Shown piece after piece: positions 1 through 6,861 of a stretch of DNA of 40,771 nt. Both the position numbers and the translations under genes were made by a program. This DNA comes from Bacteroidales bacterium (GTDB taxonomy: Bacteria; Bacteroidota; Bacteroidia; Bacteroidales; UBA3824): the NCBI GenBank assembly GCA_017417315.1, contig JAFPZK010000058.1, positions 1-40,771 on the forward strand, read 5' to 3'. A model generated the notes under the pieces. The model saw only the letters and a list, made by a program, of their open reading frames with translations, had not been told where the DNA came from and did not search any database. How positions within the stretch are numbered: the first letter of the stretch is position 1; every line of letters starts with the position of its first letter.

Positions 1-171
1 AATCCTAACGCCGCTTTTCTCTTCAATAACTGCGACATCATTGGAGAGAACTTCAAGTTTAAGTATCTCTTTATCAAGAAGATTTTCAAGCAAAACGGTA
101 GCAGCCCGCTCGTTTTGCATCATATATTTGAATGCCGAATCATAAATCGGATTTGCAATTAATTGTGCCAT
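1..171 (-). CDS. Rpn-family PD-(D/E)XK nuclease/putative transposase, N-terminal part (cut by window edge)
   Basis: The reverse strand is open from an ATG at 171 to the window edge, giving 57 residues beginning MAQLIANPIYDSAFKYMM. This opening (an NPIYD..FKY..., then ...LL..LL.KEI..LE.. pattern) is typical of the multicopy Bacteroidota Rpn/PDDEXK_2 family, often annotated as 'putative transposase' or 'PD-(D/E)XK nuclease family transposase'. Better studied Rpn proteins are DNA endonucleases that promote RecA-independent recombination. The catalytic region lies beyond the edge, so activity cannot be judged. A TAnnTTTG promoter element sits just upstream at 192-199. A second member of the family is cut by the right edge of the window, on the same strand. 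Family assignment is from memory of the N-terminal pattern. Confidence 0.75.
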   Translation of the reverse strand, partial: MAQLIANPIYDSAFKYMMQNERAATVLLENLLDKEILKLEVLSNDVAVIEEKSGVRI

Positions 172-191
172 GACAAAGTATATTTTTGATG

Positions 192-222
192 CAAATATAA
201 ACTAAAAAATTTTCAAAACAAA
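192..222 (-). promoter_or_regulatory. Promoter of the left-edge Rpn-family gene
   Basis: On the minus strand TTTG (222-219) and TATATTTG (199-192) are separated by 19 bases, matching the Bacteroidota sigma-ABfr pattern. The start codon at 171 would give a leader of roughly 15 bases. Confidence 0.55.
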
Positions 223-383
223 ATTTAAAAAAAGACTATCTGATTTTTATGCCGATAACGGAAATGAAGTTTTCGTTTTCAACGTCATCGCACAAAATGC
301 AGTCTATTGTTTCCGTAGCCTCGGGAACGGGCGGAAATATCAGGGCAAATTCAAGCGGTGTACCTGCCGGAACAAAAACGCTG

Positions 384-1502
384 TCAGGAACTTTGCGTTA
401 CGCCGGAAACAGTTCTCAATCCGTACTTTTTATGTTCGGCAACAATGTAAGACTCTGGCGAAACGGCATAGCGGAAACCGTGTCTTGATGGCTCAACCCT
501 GAAATATACTTTTGTTTCGTCCTCGGAATATTCCACTTCGGATACGGTCAGGTTTTCAGGGCAAAAAGATGTTTCCGGATTTTCTACACTTTCCATATCC
601 TCATGGTAAAATTTTATGTCCTGAATTTTTATTGTCTTACCCACAAGATGAATAAAGTCCGCTTCTATGTCGTCAAATATTTTATCTGATAAACGCTCGA
701 ATATCAGTACAAAATCAACGGCAGTACCGTTTCTGAGTTTTGTCCTGTTAGGATAAATAGGGATTCCGATTGCATTCTTAAAACAGCGTTTTTTACCTTT
801 TGCAAAAATGTAATCCTCATCGGTAACATAAATCGTACTGTCTTTGCCGGTCGAATTGATTAAATGAAAATACAATCTTGTGTCTCTTCCTGTATCTTCT
901 ATTCTCGTCAAAAAACAACCTTCATTACCTTTTGAATATTCGGGATATTTTAATACATCATAGATTCTATAGTATTCAATATCATATATTCCATACCAAG
1001 AATCAACAAAGTTAAAAATTCCGGATTCAGAAAGTTTGTTTAAGTTTATCGGAAATTTCAATGAATATTCAATGTATGATGCAACAGAATCCGCTAATGA
1101 GTCTTTTTCTGGCACGGTATAATCCGACAAATAAACCGTATCCTTGCCGGAGGTCGTAAAATACTCCAAAAAGCATTTTGTCGTATCGAAACTCAGCAGA
1201 ATATTATTAATATCGGAATTGTTGGTACGAAAATGCAAGATTGTCGTATCACCTCTACATTCTTCTATTGAAGTTATAAAAGTTTCACCCCAATAAAAAT
1301 CGTTTTGCGAATAAGACGGATATTTCAAAACATATAGTGACATATTACGTCCTCTAATCATTAAAGTGATACAAGTCAAAAGTATTCCTGAAAGTTGGAA
1401 AAGAACCTTCCATGGAAATTTAAATTTCTTTTTCCATGACTTTGAGGTCGGCTTAGGCGTTGTTTTGTAGTACGTCTTTATGTCTAACGCAAATTTTTCC
1501 AA
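384..1502 (-). CDS. Membrane segment and periplasmic repeat part of disrupted copy 1
   Basis: This is a 372-residue open frame, but its first ATG (MEKF) falls inside the conserved linker of the ancestral protein, so it is probably not a true start. It has a lysine-rich stretch (SWKKKFKFPW), one hydrophobic segment (VLFQLSGILLTCITLMI, about residues 33-49), and then repeated domains of roughly 100 residues. Each domain carries a YP.YS.....CF.T.IE...DT..L.F pattern followed by TGKD..IYV and YP..T...G....F.LIF. Positive charge before the membrane segment predicts TIR inside and repeats in the periplasm. The repeats look beta-rich and sensor-like, but I do not recognise a named family. The C-terminal 50 or so residues are shifted out of frame near 395. 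Confidence 0.6.
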   Translation of the reverse strand: MEKFALDIKTYYKTTPKPTSKSWKKKFKFPWKVLFQLSGILLTCITLMIRGRNMSLYVLKYPSYSQNDFYWGETFITSIEECRGDTTILHFRTNNSDINNILLSFDTTKCFLEYFTTSGKDTVYLSDYTVPEKDSLADSVASYIEYSLKFPINLNKLSESGIFNFVDSWYGIYDIEYYRIYDVLKYPEYSKGNEGCFLTRIEDTGRDTRLYFHLINSTGKDSTIYVTDEDYIFAKGKKRCFKNAIGIPIYPNRTKLRNGTAVDFVLIFERLSDKIFDDIEADFIHLVGKTIKIQDIKFYHEDMESVENPETSFCPENLTVSEVEYSEDETKVYFRVEPSRHGFRYAVSPESYIVAEHKKYGLRTVSGVTQSS

Positions 1503-2068
1503 ATCCGCAACAGCCGCGTTTTGATAGTTGAGCGCACTGAAAAAAGTATAAAGTTGTCGTATGTCGTTAACGTAAAAGCCGTTTCAAAGGCAATCTTTTC
1601 TGCCTCAGTGTGGTTTCGGTGATGATGGTATTCTATTTCGTCATATTCTTGACGAATGTAGCCCCAATAATGTTCCAACTCTAAGATATAGTTGACGTTA
1701 GAGAGGTCAAAATTACCGCTTTTTATGCACAGAAGTTTTTTGTCGGGGTTTTTAGCGAGCGACTTTTTAATCTGCGAAAACTCGTACATACAATGCGCCG
1801 AACGGAAATATTTGTCAGAAAAAACAATAACAACGACTTCGCTTTCAGAGCCTATTTCCTTGCCGAAATCCGAAATTTTATCTTCCGTATCAGTCCCGTT
1901 GATGCGGTATTCGATGTTTTCGCTGTTGAAAATATCAAGCATTTGAGCCGCACAGTCGGCAATATGTTCCCATTCCGGCTTTTCGCTGCTGTTTGAAGCA
2001 TACGAAATATACACGGGACGGTCTTTATTGATTATTTCTGTTGAAGCCGTTTCTGTATTTTCTGTCAT
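1484..2068 (-). CDS. TIR-domain open frame (5' part of disrupted copy 1)
   Basis: This 194-residue frame holds a complete-looking TIR domain: strand A is RPVYISYASNS (about residues 17-27), strand D is VVVIVFSDKYF, and the helix region carries S..CMYEF with Glu about residue 96. In TIR NADases such as SARM1 the glutamate of the C..E motif is catalytic, so NAD+ cleavage is possible; that is inference from family knowledge. After about residue 161 the frame reads out-of-frame sequence (TAFTLTTYDNF...) because of the lost base near 1583, and it ends at 1484 overlapping the next open frame by 19 bases. It could still be expressed as a soluble TIR protein with an altered tail. It follows copy 2 after a 5-base gap, so the two probably share a transcript. 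Confidence 0.7.
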   Translation of the reverse strand: MTENTETASTEIINKDRPVYISYASNSSEKPEWEHIADCAAQMLDIFNSENIEYRINGTDTEDKISDFGKEIGSESEVVVIVFSDKYFRSAHCMYEFSQIKKSLAKNPDKKLLCIKSGNFDLSNVNYILELEHYWGYIRQEYDEIEYHHHRNHTEAEKIAFETAFTLTTYDNFILFSVRSTIKTRLLRIWKNLR

Positions 2069-2073
2069 AATGC

Positions 2074-3240
2074 TTAATATTTTTTGTTAATGTTAATACC
2101 GAAAAAACCTTCAACTTCATCGTTTTCTTCATCCTCATACAATATACAATCTATCATACCCGTATTTGATACTTTCAACTGAGTTTCATTATAACGGTTA
2201 ACTCTCTGTTTGTAAATTTTCAGCGGTTGAAATATCATAGCGAATAAAATCTCCGCATGAGCAGGTATATAGGTACTGTCAGGGTAAGTTGCCATACCCG
2301 AAATACATTTCAGATAGTATTTTTCGTGGTTACAAAGCAGATACATACTATCCGGCATTGACAAGTATGTACTTTCTTCATAATTGTAACAACTTACCAT
2401 TAATACCGTTTCGTCTTTGTTGATTTCAATCTGATAAATATATAAATCGGCAAAATTTCCGGTTAAAATTCTCGGTTCATCAATAATTTTGATATGCTCC
2501 CGTTTCAGTTGTATTCCGTATACACCGCCGTTAACGCCTTCAAAATCAACTGAATCAAGATCTGCCGGAACAGCAGGGAAAGTCATATAATACAGCAGTG
2601 TGGAATCTTTCTTGACAATAGTCTTTTCGGGATACATTGCGATTTCAGAATTTGTTATGTTATAACTTTTCCCTGAGGCTATAATACGGCATTTTTCGGT
2701 GGCATATACGGCGGTGTCCTTGCCGGTAGTGTTGATAAAAGTGAGCAATACCTTTGTGCTGTCCTTGTAAAAATTAATTGCGGTTACGAAACAATTATCC
2801 TGTCCGTGTGAATATACGGGAAAATTTCTTTCCAACAACAGCAGACTATCCGTATCTTCCTTTCCTTGTTTTTTTGCTTCGACAATTGCTGAAAATTTAT
2901 GCATCAAAAATATAGTAGCGAACAAAAACACGCACACAATACCAAGCAGTACAAACAACGGCGTACTAAAATTATTTTTTTTCTTTTTTCCGTTAAAAAG
3001 CGGTTGTAATTTCGGTTTAGGAGTTGTGGAATAATATTTTCTGATGTCGTTTATAAAGCTGTCCGTTTGAATTGAGGACGAATTTTTGGTAATTAATCGC
3101 GCTGAAAAACGAGTATAGTTGTCTGATGTCGTCCAAGTAAAAACCGTTTTCGGTTGAAGTCGCCGCTCTTGATACACAGAAGTCTTTTTTGAGGATACAT
3201 TTCGAGCGACTTTTTTATCTGCACAAACTCGTACATACAA
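2074..3240 (-). CDS. Membrane segment and periplasmic repeat part of disrupted copy 2
   Basis: The open frame runs from 3240, but only the part after about 3087 is conserved with copy 1 (DSFINDIRKYYSTTPKPK and onward); the first 50 or so residues are out-of-frame TIR sequence. A lysine-rich stretch (NGKKKKNN) precedes one hydrophobic segment (PLFVLLGIVCVFLFATIFLM), followed by two repeats of the type YSHGQDNCFVTAI..., TGKD..VYA and YP..T. The C-terminus is intact and ends DCILYEDEENDEVEGFFGIN, which let me find the shifted tail of copy 1. Predicted location is the inner membrane with the repeats in the periplasm. No named family recognised for the repeats. Confidence 0.55.
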   Translation of the reverse strand: MYVRVCADKKVARNVSSKKTSVYQERRLQPKTVFTWTTSDNYTRFSARLITKNSSSIQTDSFINDIRKYYSTTPKPKLQPLFNGKKKKNNFSTPLFVLLGIVCVFLFATIFLMHKFSAIVEAKKQGKEDTDSLLLLERNFPVYSHGQDNCFVTAINFYKDSTKVLLTFINTTGKDTAVYATEKCRIIASGKSYNITNSEIAMYPEKTIVKKDSTLLYYMTFPAVPADLDSVDFEGVNGGVYGIQLKREHIKIIDEPRILTGNFADLYIYQIEINKDETVLMVSCYNYEESTYLSMPDSMYLLCNHEKYYLKCISGMATYPDSTYIPAHAEILFAMIFQPLKIYKQRVNRYNETQLKVSNTGMIDCILYEDEENDEVEGFFGININKKY

Positions 3241-3494
3241 TGCGGTGAGCGAAAATATTTGTCAGAAAAAACAAGCACAACCGCCTCGCTTTTCCAACCG
3301 ATTTCCCTTTCAAAGTCAGAAATTTTGTCACCCGTACCGATGTCCTTTTTGTCGAGACGGTACTCAATGTTTTCTTCTTCAAAAACTTTCAACAATGTGT
3401 CAACACAATCGGAAATATGCTCCCAGCCGTTTTTTTTCGCGCTGTTACGCGCATACGAAAAATACACCGGCCGCCCTTTGTTGACACTATTCAC
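3093..3494 (-). CDS. TIR-domain open frame (5' part of disrupted copy 2)
   Basis: The frame encodes a TIR core: RPVYFSYARNS, then DKISDFEREIGWKSEAVVLV, then FSDKYFRSPHCMYEF, with the presumed NADase glutamate kept in C..E. After KSGDFN it runs out of frame (RKRFLLGRHQ...) and stops at 3093. The last part of the TIR fold and the linker present in copy 1 are missing, so this copy is less likely to be functional. It can be read from an upstream ATG at 3539, but that would overlap the SiaC-like gene by 53 bases; GTG at 3494 is preferred. Confidence 0.6.
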   Translation of the reverse strand: MNSVNKGRPVYFSYARNSAKKNGWEHISDCVDTLLKVFEEENIEYRLDKKDIGTGDKISDFEREIGWKSEAVVLVFSDKYFRSPHCMYEFVQIKKSLEMYPQKRLLCIKSGDFNRKRFLLGRHQTTILVFQRD

Positions 3495-4125
3495 CCCACT
3501 TATTACCACAAGTTTTGCATTTATAAACAATCTGATCACTACTGTCTGACTTTGAGCCCATCAAACTCTTAAACACGTCAGCCATTTTTTGTACGAAATT
3601 ACTTTCAACAACCCTTTCAATATCCTCTGAGCCACAAGAAGGACATTTAAGAATATCATCATTAGAAACAGACTCCGGCTCAGGCTCCGTATTAACGACC
3701 GCCGGCTGCGGCTTTTCCATATTTTCAGGTGCGGGTTGAGCTGTTTTTACCTCTCGCGGCAAAATTGCGTGCGGAATTTTAACCAAATCGAAATAATCTT
3801 TACCACCGTCCTCTATATCTCCGTCATTATGAGGATAATACCAATTAACAAACACTTTATGTCCGTCTTTGAAAATATCCTCTAATTTCAAAAGCACGTC
3901 CAACAAAAGTCTTGACGAAGCAGTATTGTAATATTCTAATTTAAAATTAAATACAGTCTCCTCCAACGGCTCTTGCGCATACTCGTCAAGCCATAACAAA
4001 ATAGGGTCATAAAACTCCGTAACATCTTCGGGTATAGACCTTCCTGAAATCTCAAATATATTGTTTTCCTTATCAAGGATAACATCGGGACGGTCTTCAC
4101 CGCCTTCAACTCTTAAAACTCTCAT
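3487..4125 (-). CDS. SiaC-like (DUF1987) regulatory phosphoprotein with C-terminal zinc ribbon
   Basis: Residues 1-120 match the DUF1987/SiaC family: FEISGRSIPEDVTEFYDP, then FNFKLEYYNTASSRLLLDVL. In Pseudomonas SiaC the threonine in the corresponding NT.SS motif (Thr68, from memory) is phosphorylated by SiaB and dephosphorylated by the PP2C enzyme SiaA; here the Thr of NTASS is also residue 68. A proline- and glutamate-rich linker (about 125-155) leads to a zinc ribbon made of CPSC and CKTC near the C-terminus, which ordinary SiaC proteins lack. The gene has its own promoter and its stop overlaps the GTG start of TIR copy 2, so it is the first gene of the TIR operon. No SiaB-like kinase or diguanylate cyclase is nearby; the closest SpoIIE/PP2C phosphatase is at 14431. 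It may be a phospho-switch for the TIR proteins, but that is inference. Confidence 0.8.
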   Translation of the reverse strand: MRVLRVEGGEDRPDVILDKENNIFEISGRSIPEDVTEFYDPILLWLDEYAQEPLEETVFNFKLEYYNTASSRLLLDVLLKLEDIFKDGHKVFVNWYYPHNDGDIEDGGKDYFDLVKIPHAILPREVKTAQPAPENMEKPQPAVVNTEPEPESVSNDDILKCPSCGSEDIERVVESNFVQKMADVFKSLMGSKSDSSDQIVYKCKTCGNKWGE

Positions 4126-4167
4126 AACTTAAAAACCTTATCTAAGGATTTTTTTTTAAAATAAAAG

Positions 4168-4200
4168 CAAAGATAAATACATTTTTTGTAATAGCACAAA
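4168..4200 (-). promoter_or_regulatory. Promoter of the SiaC-TIR operon
   Basis: On the minus strand TTTG (4200-4197) and TATCTTTG (4175-4168) are 21 bases apart, a good Bacteroidota promoter. The leader of about 40 bases contains a short CCTTA-GA-TAAGG hairpin at about 4134-4148 flanked by A and T runs. The 105-base gap between this gene and tamL holds only these elements and A/T runs. Confidence 0.6.
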
Positions 4201-4230
4201 AAAATTTTAAGTTTTTTTTAGAAAAAAAAA

Positions 4231-6810
4231 TCAGAACGGATAACCGATACCGATATTAAACGCCCAATTTGAAGATTTAAACACGAACTTTTCATCGTTC
4301 TGAAATTTCCAGCGTTTATCCTCCGGCAAAGCGGGGTCATAAAGTTTAAGACCGAAATCCGTGCGGAAAATAAAAAAGTCGAAATCCAACCTCAATCCCA
4401 AACCCGTTCCAAATGCAATTTCCTTATAAAACCTTTTGAAAGAAAAATCACCGCCATCTCGTTTGTCATCTTTATTAATAGACCAAATATTGCCTGCATC
4501 AAAAAACCAAGCACCTTCAACAACCCAAAAAATTTTGAACCTGTATTCGAGATTTGCTTCAAGTTTCATATCGGAAGTCATGTTAGGATATTTTGCCAAC
4601 AGACCTTCGGGGGCTTTGTTAGCATAACTTCCGGGACCCAAACTTCTTATCTGCCAAGCCCTAAGAGAATTTGCCCCGCCTGAAAAATACTGTTCGGTAA
4701 AAGGCATGACGGATACGTTTCCGTAAGGAAATCCCAACCCCGCGTAGGCTCTAAAAACCACCGTATTAGTGCCTATCGTCTTGATATAATGACGGAAATC
4801 TATGTCGGTTTTAACAAATTGTGCGTAAACCGTCCCCAAAAAAGGAACAGTATAAACGCCCGCAGAGTTTTTTTCTGCCCCTGCCCATTTGTCAATCAAA
4901 TGCAAAAGATTGCCCGCCCATGACAAACTGATTTTGAAATAGTTGTACATTCTTTTTCCACGGCTCTGATTGTTGAAAGTCAGTGAATAAGAACTTCCTA
5001 AAATAAAATGGTCTTGATACGAATCCTTAATATAAAGTCTGTCGAGCCACGCCATAAACGCGCTGTCAGCATCAGAAATACGGATTGAACTAAGACGCAC
5101 GGGCGTTACGGTATTTGACATATATTTTCCGATATTCCATTGATAATAAAAACTTCCCGTAATCGCCGAGCGGGTATAATCGGGACGTTTTCTATAATTA
5201 ACGCCCAAAGAAAAATACGATTTCGGCGGATTGTTTCTGGCTAAATAACGGAAATACATCGGTGCTAAAAGTCTCGGAAAATAAAGGCGGGTTTCAAGGG
5301 CATATTCCTGAGTGTTGAGGTCAAAATGCCGTTGCTCTGACGAAAAATTATTTTGAGACTCCAAAGCCAACGAAAGCCTCAAATCAAAACTTTCAGCACC
5401 GTGAAAAATATTTTTGTGCTGATACGTAAACGAGGACAATGCTCCGAGATTGCCAGAAGAGTTTGTGCCGCCGATTTCATAACTATAAGACTGCAAAGCA
5501 CTGTTAGTCAAATAAATATTGCAATTAAGAGAATCCCTGTACGAAGAGGGTTCAAACTCGATGTTAACCAACTTATAAACGTTATAAGCCGTCAAATGCC
5601 GGTAAGTATTGTTGACATTTTGCTGATTATATGCTTTACCGCCGCGAATATAAACTTCCCGGCAAATCATATATTTTTTTACCACTGACGGCTCTTTTGA
5701 GACAAACAAAACGGGATTCGGCGAAATTCTTGACCTCATATATGCAGTGTCCATTCCGAGCATATATTCGTCCTTATCCAAAAGAGCGGCTTTGTTGTCA
5801 TAATTTGGAAAAATGGTAATTTGCGCTATAAACGAACGCAAATGTTTAACGGCTTTTCCGTTGTCAAGCGTTACCGGCAAAATATCAACAATAACCTTAG
5901 CAGAGAGTCTGTCTGTTACGGTGTCAATGGTATAATTAACGTATTCGCTTGAAAATCTGTAATATCCTTTATTTTTAAGATTATTTGTAATCCTTGTTCT
6001 CTCGGCTTGAAGCACGTCAATATCAAGATTGTCGCCCGCTTTAATCAGAGATTTTGCAGTATCTTCAAAAAAATATTTTTCAAGCGTGTCGTCTTGTTTG
6101 CCGAAATGATAACCGATGCTTTTGATTTTTATAGGCTTACCCGCTTCAATATTATAAGTAACGTAAACGTATTGTTTTTTTATTTTTTCAGTATATGTAA
6201 CCTTAGCCTCGTAATAACCCTTTGTTTTCATATAAAGTGCTATTTGTTCGGCAGATTTTTTGGACGAAAGGGGTTTGTATTTTACCGGCTCTTCACCTAT
6301 GTTCTGTAAAAACAACGGAAAAGAAAAAAGTTTTGATTTTTCTTCATATCCTCTTTCGGTATGTTTTCGGAGTTTTTTTTCAAACTTTTGAGTTATACCG
6401 TTCCAATATTCCATAGTATCGAGAATACCGTTGTCCTTAAAATACGAGGCGGCATACGTAGTTTTTTTTATCGTATCTTTCAAAAACAGTTCTTTTTCCT
6501 TGTACTTTTCTTTTATTTGACGATTTTTTTCTTCGAGTTTTTTCTCGTTAACCGCTCTTAAAGAATCGGCTTTTTGAGGATTTACCGAATTGTAAATTCT
6601 TGCTTTCAAAGCAATACCGAGCAAAGTACTCATCGGAATTTGTTTGATATAATTTTGCGGTTCGGCAACGTCAATCGAAGCCTCATCGCAAACTACGGTA
6701 TTTGACAACAAAAGATTTTCGTTTTCTGCTAAATACTTTTTAGGCGAACAGCCGTAAAGAATTACCGCCGTCAAAAACAAAAATATGATATATAAATATA
6801 GTGTTTTCAA
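4231..6810 (-). CDS. tamL: TamL: BamA/TamA-family outer membrane lipoprotein
   Basis: The 859-residue protein starts with a lipoprotein signal (hydrophobic segment, then LYGC at Cys21, then SPKKYLAENENLLL). That is the Bacteroidota form of the TamA/BamA family, called TamL, which replaces TamA as partner of the periplasm-spanning TamB. The N-terminal half has POTRA-like repeats, for example IGEEPVKYKPLSSKKSAEQI then YMKTKGYYEAKV, and a second NNLKNKGYYRF unit. The C-terminal half is the surface-antigen beta-barrel with FSGGANSLRAWQIRSLGPGS and the ending FNIGIGYPF. The start must be TTG at 6810: a TAA stop lies in frame 9 bases upstream and no ATG follows before the signal sequence. tamB is not in the window. 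It is divergent from the ATPase gene across a repeat-rich intergenic region. Confidence 0.85.
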   Translation of the reverse strand: MKTLYLYIIFLFLTAVILYGCSPKKYLAENENLLLSNTVVCDEASIDVAEPQNYIKQIPMSTLLGIALKARIYNSVNPQKADSLRAVNEKKLEEKNRQIKEKYKEKELFLKDTIKKTTYAASYFKDNGILDTMEYWNGITQKFEKKLRKHTERGYEEKSKLFSFPLFLQNIGEEPVKYKPLSSKKSAEQIALYMKTKGYYEAKVTYTEKIKKQYVYVTYNIEAGKPIKIKSIGYHFGKQDDTLEKYFFEDTAKSLIKAGDNLDIDVLQAERTRITNNLKNKGYYRFSSEYVNYTIDTVTDRLSAKVIVDILPVTLDNGKAVKHLRSFIAQITIFPNYDNKAALLDKDEYMLGMDTAYMRSRISPNPVLFVSKEPSVVKKYMICREVYIRGGKAYNQQNVNNTYRHLTAYNVYKLVNIEFEPSSYRDSLNCNIYLTNSALQSYSYEIGGTNSSGNLGALSSFTYQHKNIFHGAESFDLRLSLALESQNNFSSEQRHFDLNTQEYALETRLYFPRLLAPMYFRYLARNNPPKSYFSLGVNYRKRPDYTRSAITGSFYYQWNIGKYMSNTVTPVRLSSIRISDADSAFMAWLDRLYIKDSYQDHFILGSSYSLTFNNQSRGKRMYNYFKISLSWAGNLLHLIDKWAGAEKNSAGVYTVPFLGTVYAQFVKTDIDFRHYIKTIGTNTVVFRAYAGLGFPYGNVSVMPFTEQYFSGGANSLRAWQIRSLGPGSYANKAPEGLLAKYPNMTSDMKLEANLEYRFKIFWVVEGAWFFDAGNIWSINKDDKRDGGDFSFKRFYKEIAFGTGLGLRLDFDFFIFRTDFGLKLYDPALPEDKRWKFQNDEKFVFKSSNWAFNIGIGYPF

Positions 6811-6830
6811 TTTTTCTTATAATTTCGCTG

Positions 6831-6861
6831 CAAAATTAATAAATAAAATGGTCATAACAAA
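6831..6861 (-). promoter_or_regulatory. Promoter of tamL
   Basis: On the minus strand TTTG (6861-6858) and TAATTTTG (6838-6831) are 19 bases apart. Its upstream end abuts the inverted copy of the operator-like repeat at 6861-6880. Confidence 0.55.

Larger units (their letters stand above)
236..2068 (-). pseudogene. TIR - transmembrane - periplasmic repeat protein, copy 1, disrupted by two frameshifts
   Basis: One ancestral gene of about 610 codons is spread over three reading frames. The TIR frame starts with ATG at 2068. Near 1582-1584 a run GAAACGG replaces what alignment with copy 2 suggests was GAAAACGG (one A lost); restoring it gives AFENGFYVNDIRQLY, matching ENGFYLDDIRQLY in copy 2. 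The membrane/repeat frame then continues until an extra C near 395 brings an early stop at 384-386. Beyond it, another frame (to TAG at 238-236) encodes PDSVFVPAGTPLEFALIFPP and then TIDCIL, which match the C-terminal part of copy 2. The lesions are seen directly; whether they are true decay, reversible variation or sequence error is inference. Confidence 0.75.
2074..3494 (-). pseudogene. TIR - transmembrane - periplasmic repeat protein, copy 2, disrupted by a deletion and a frameshift
   Basis: This is the paralogue of the gene just downstream. The start is probably GTG at 3494, overlapping the end of the SiaC-like gene (GTGAATAG); the in-frame ATG at 3539 lies deep inside that gene and adds residues with no counterpart in copy 1. 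Three frames are used in turn: TIR to about 3153, then ENGFYLDDIRQLYSFFSAINYQ to about 3087, then the membrane/repeat frame to the stop at 2074. Relative to copy 1, about 41 residues are missing at the first junction (SGDFN joins ENGFY). At the second, CAAAAATTCG carries one extra A; removing it gives NYQNSSSIQTDSF, which aligns without gaps to NYQNAAVADLEKF of copy 1. Confidence 0.75.

Noticed and set aside
249..488. Plus-strand 79-codon open frame at the left end
   Set aside because: It lies opposite the out-of-frame C-terminal tail of TIR copy 1 (236-395, minus strand), which is explained by homology to copy 2.
1540..1560. Possible programmed frameshift at the TTTTTT run between the TIR and membrane frames of copy 1
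   Set aside because: The run is not in the right phase for a standard -1 slippery heptamer, and alignment with copy 2 places the frame change upstream, at 1582-1584.
3245..3549. Two overlapping plus-strand open frames of about 80-96 codons
   Set aside because: They are antisense to the TIR domain of copy 2; no promoter or family features.
236..4125. Thoeris-type defence system
   Set aside because: No ThsA-like SIR2/SLOG effector gene is present, and the TIR proteins are membrane-anchored with periplasmic repeats, unlike ThsB.
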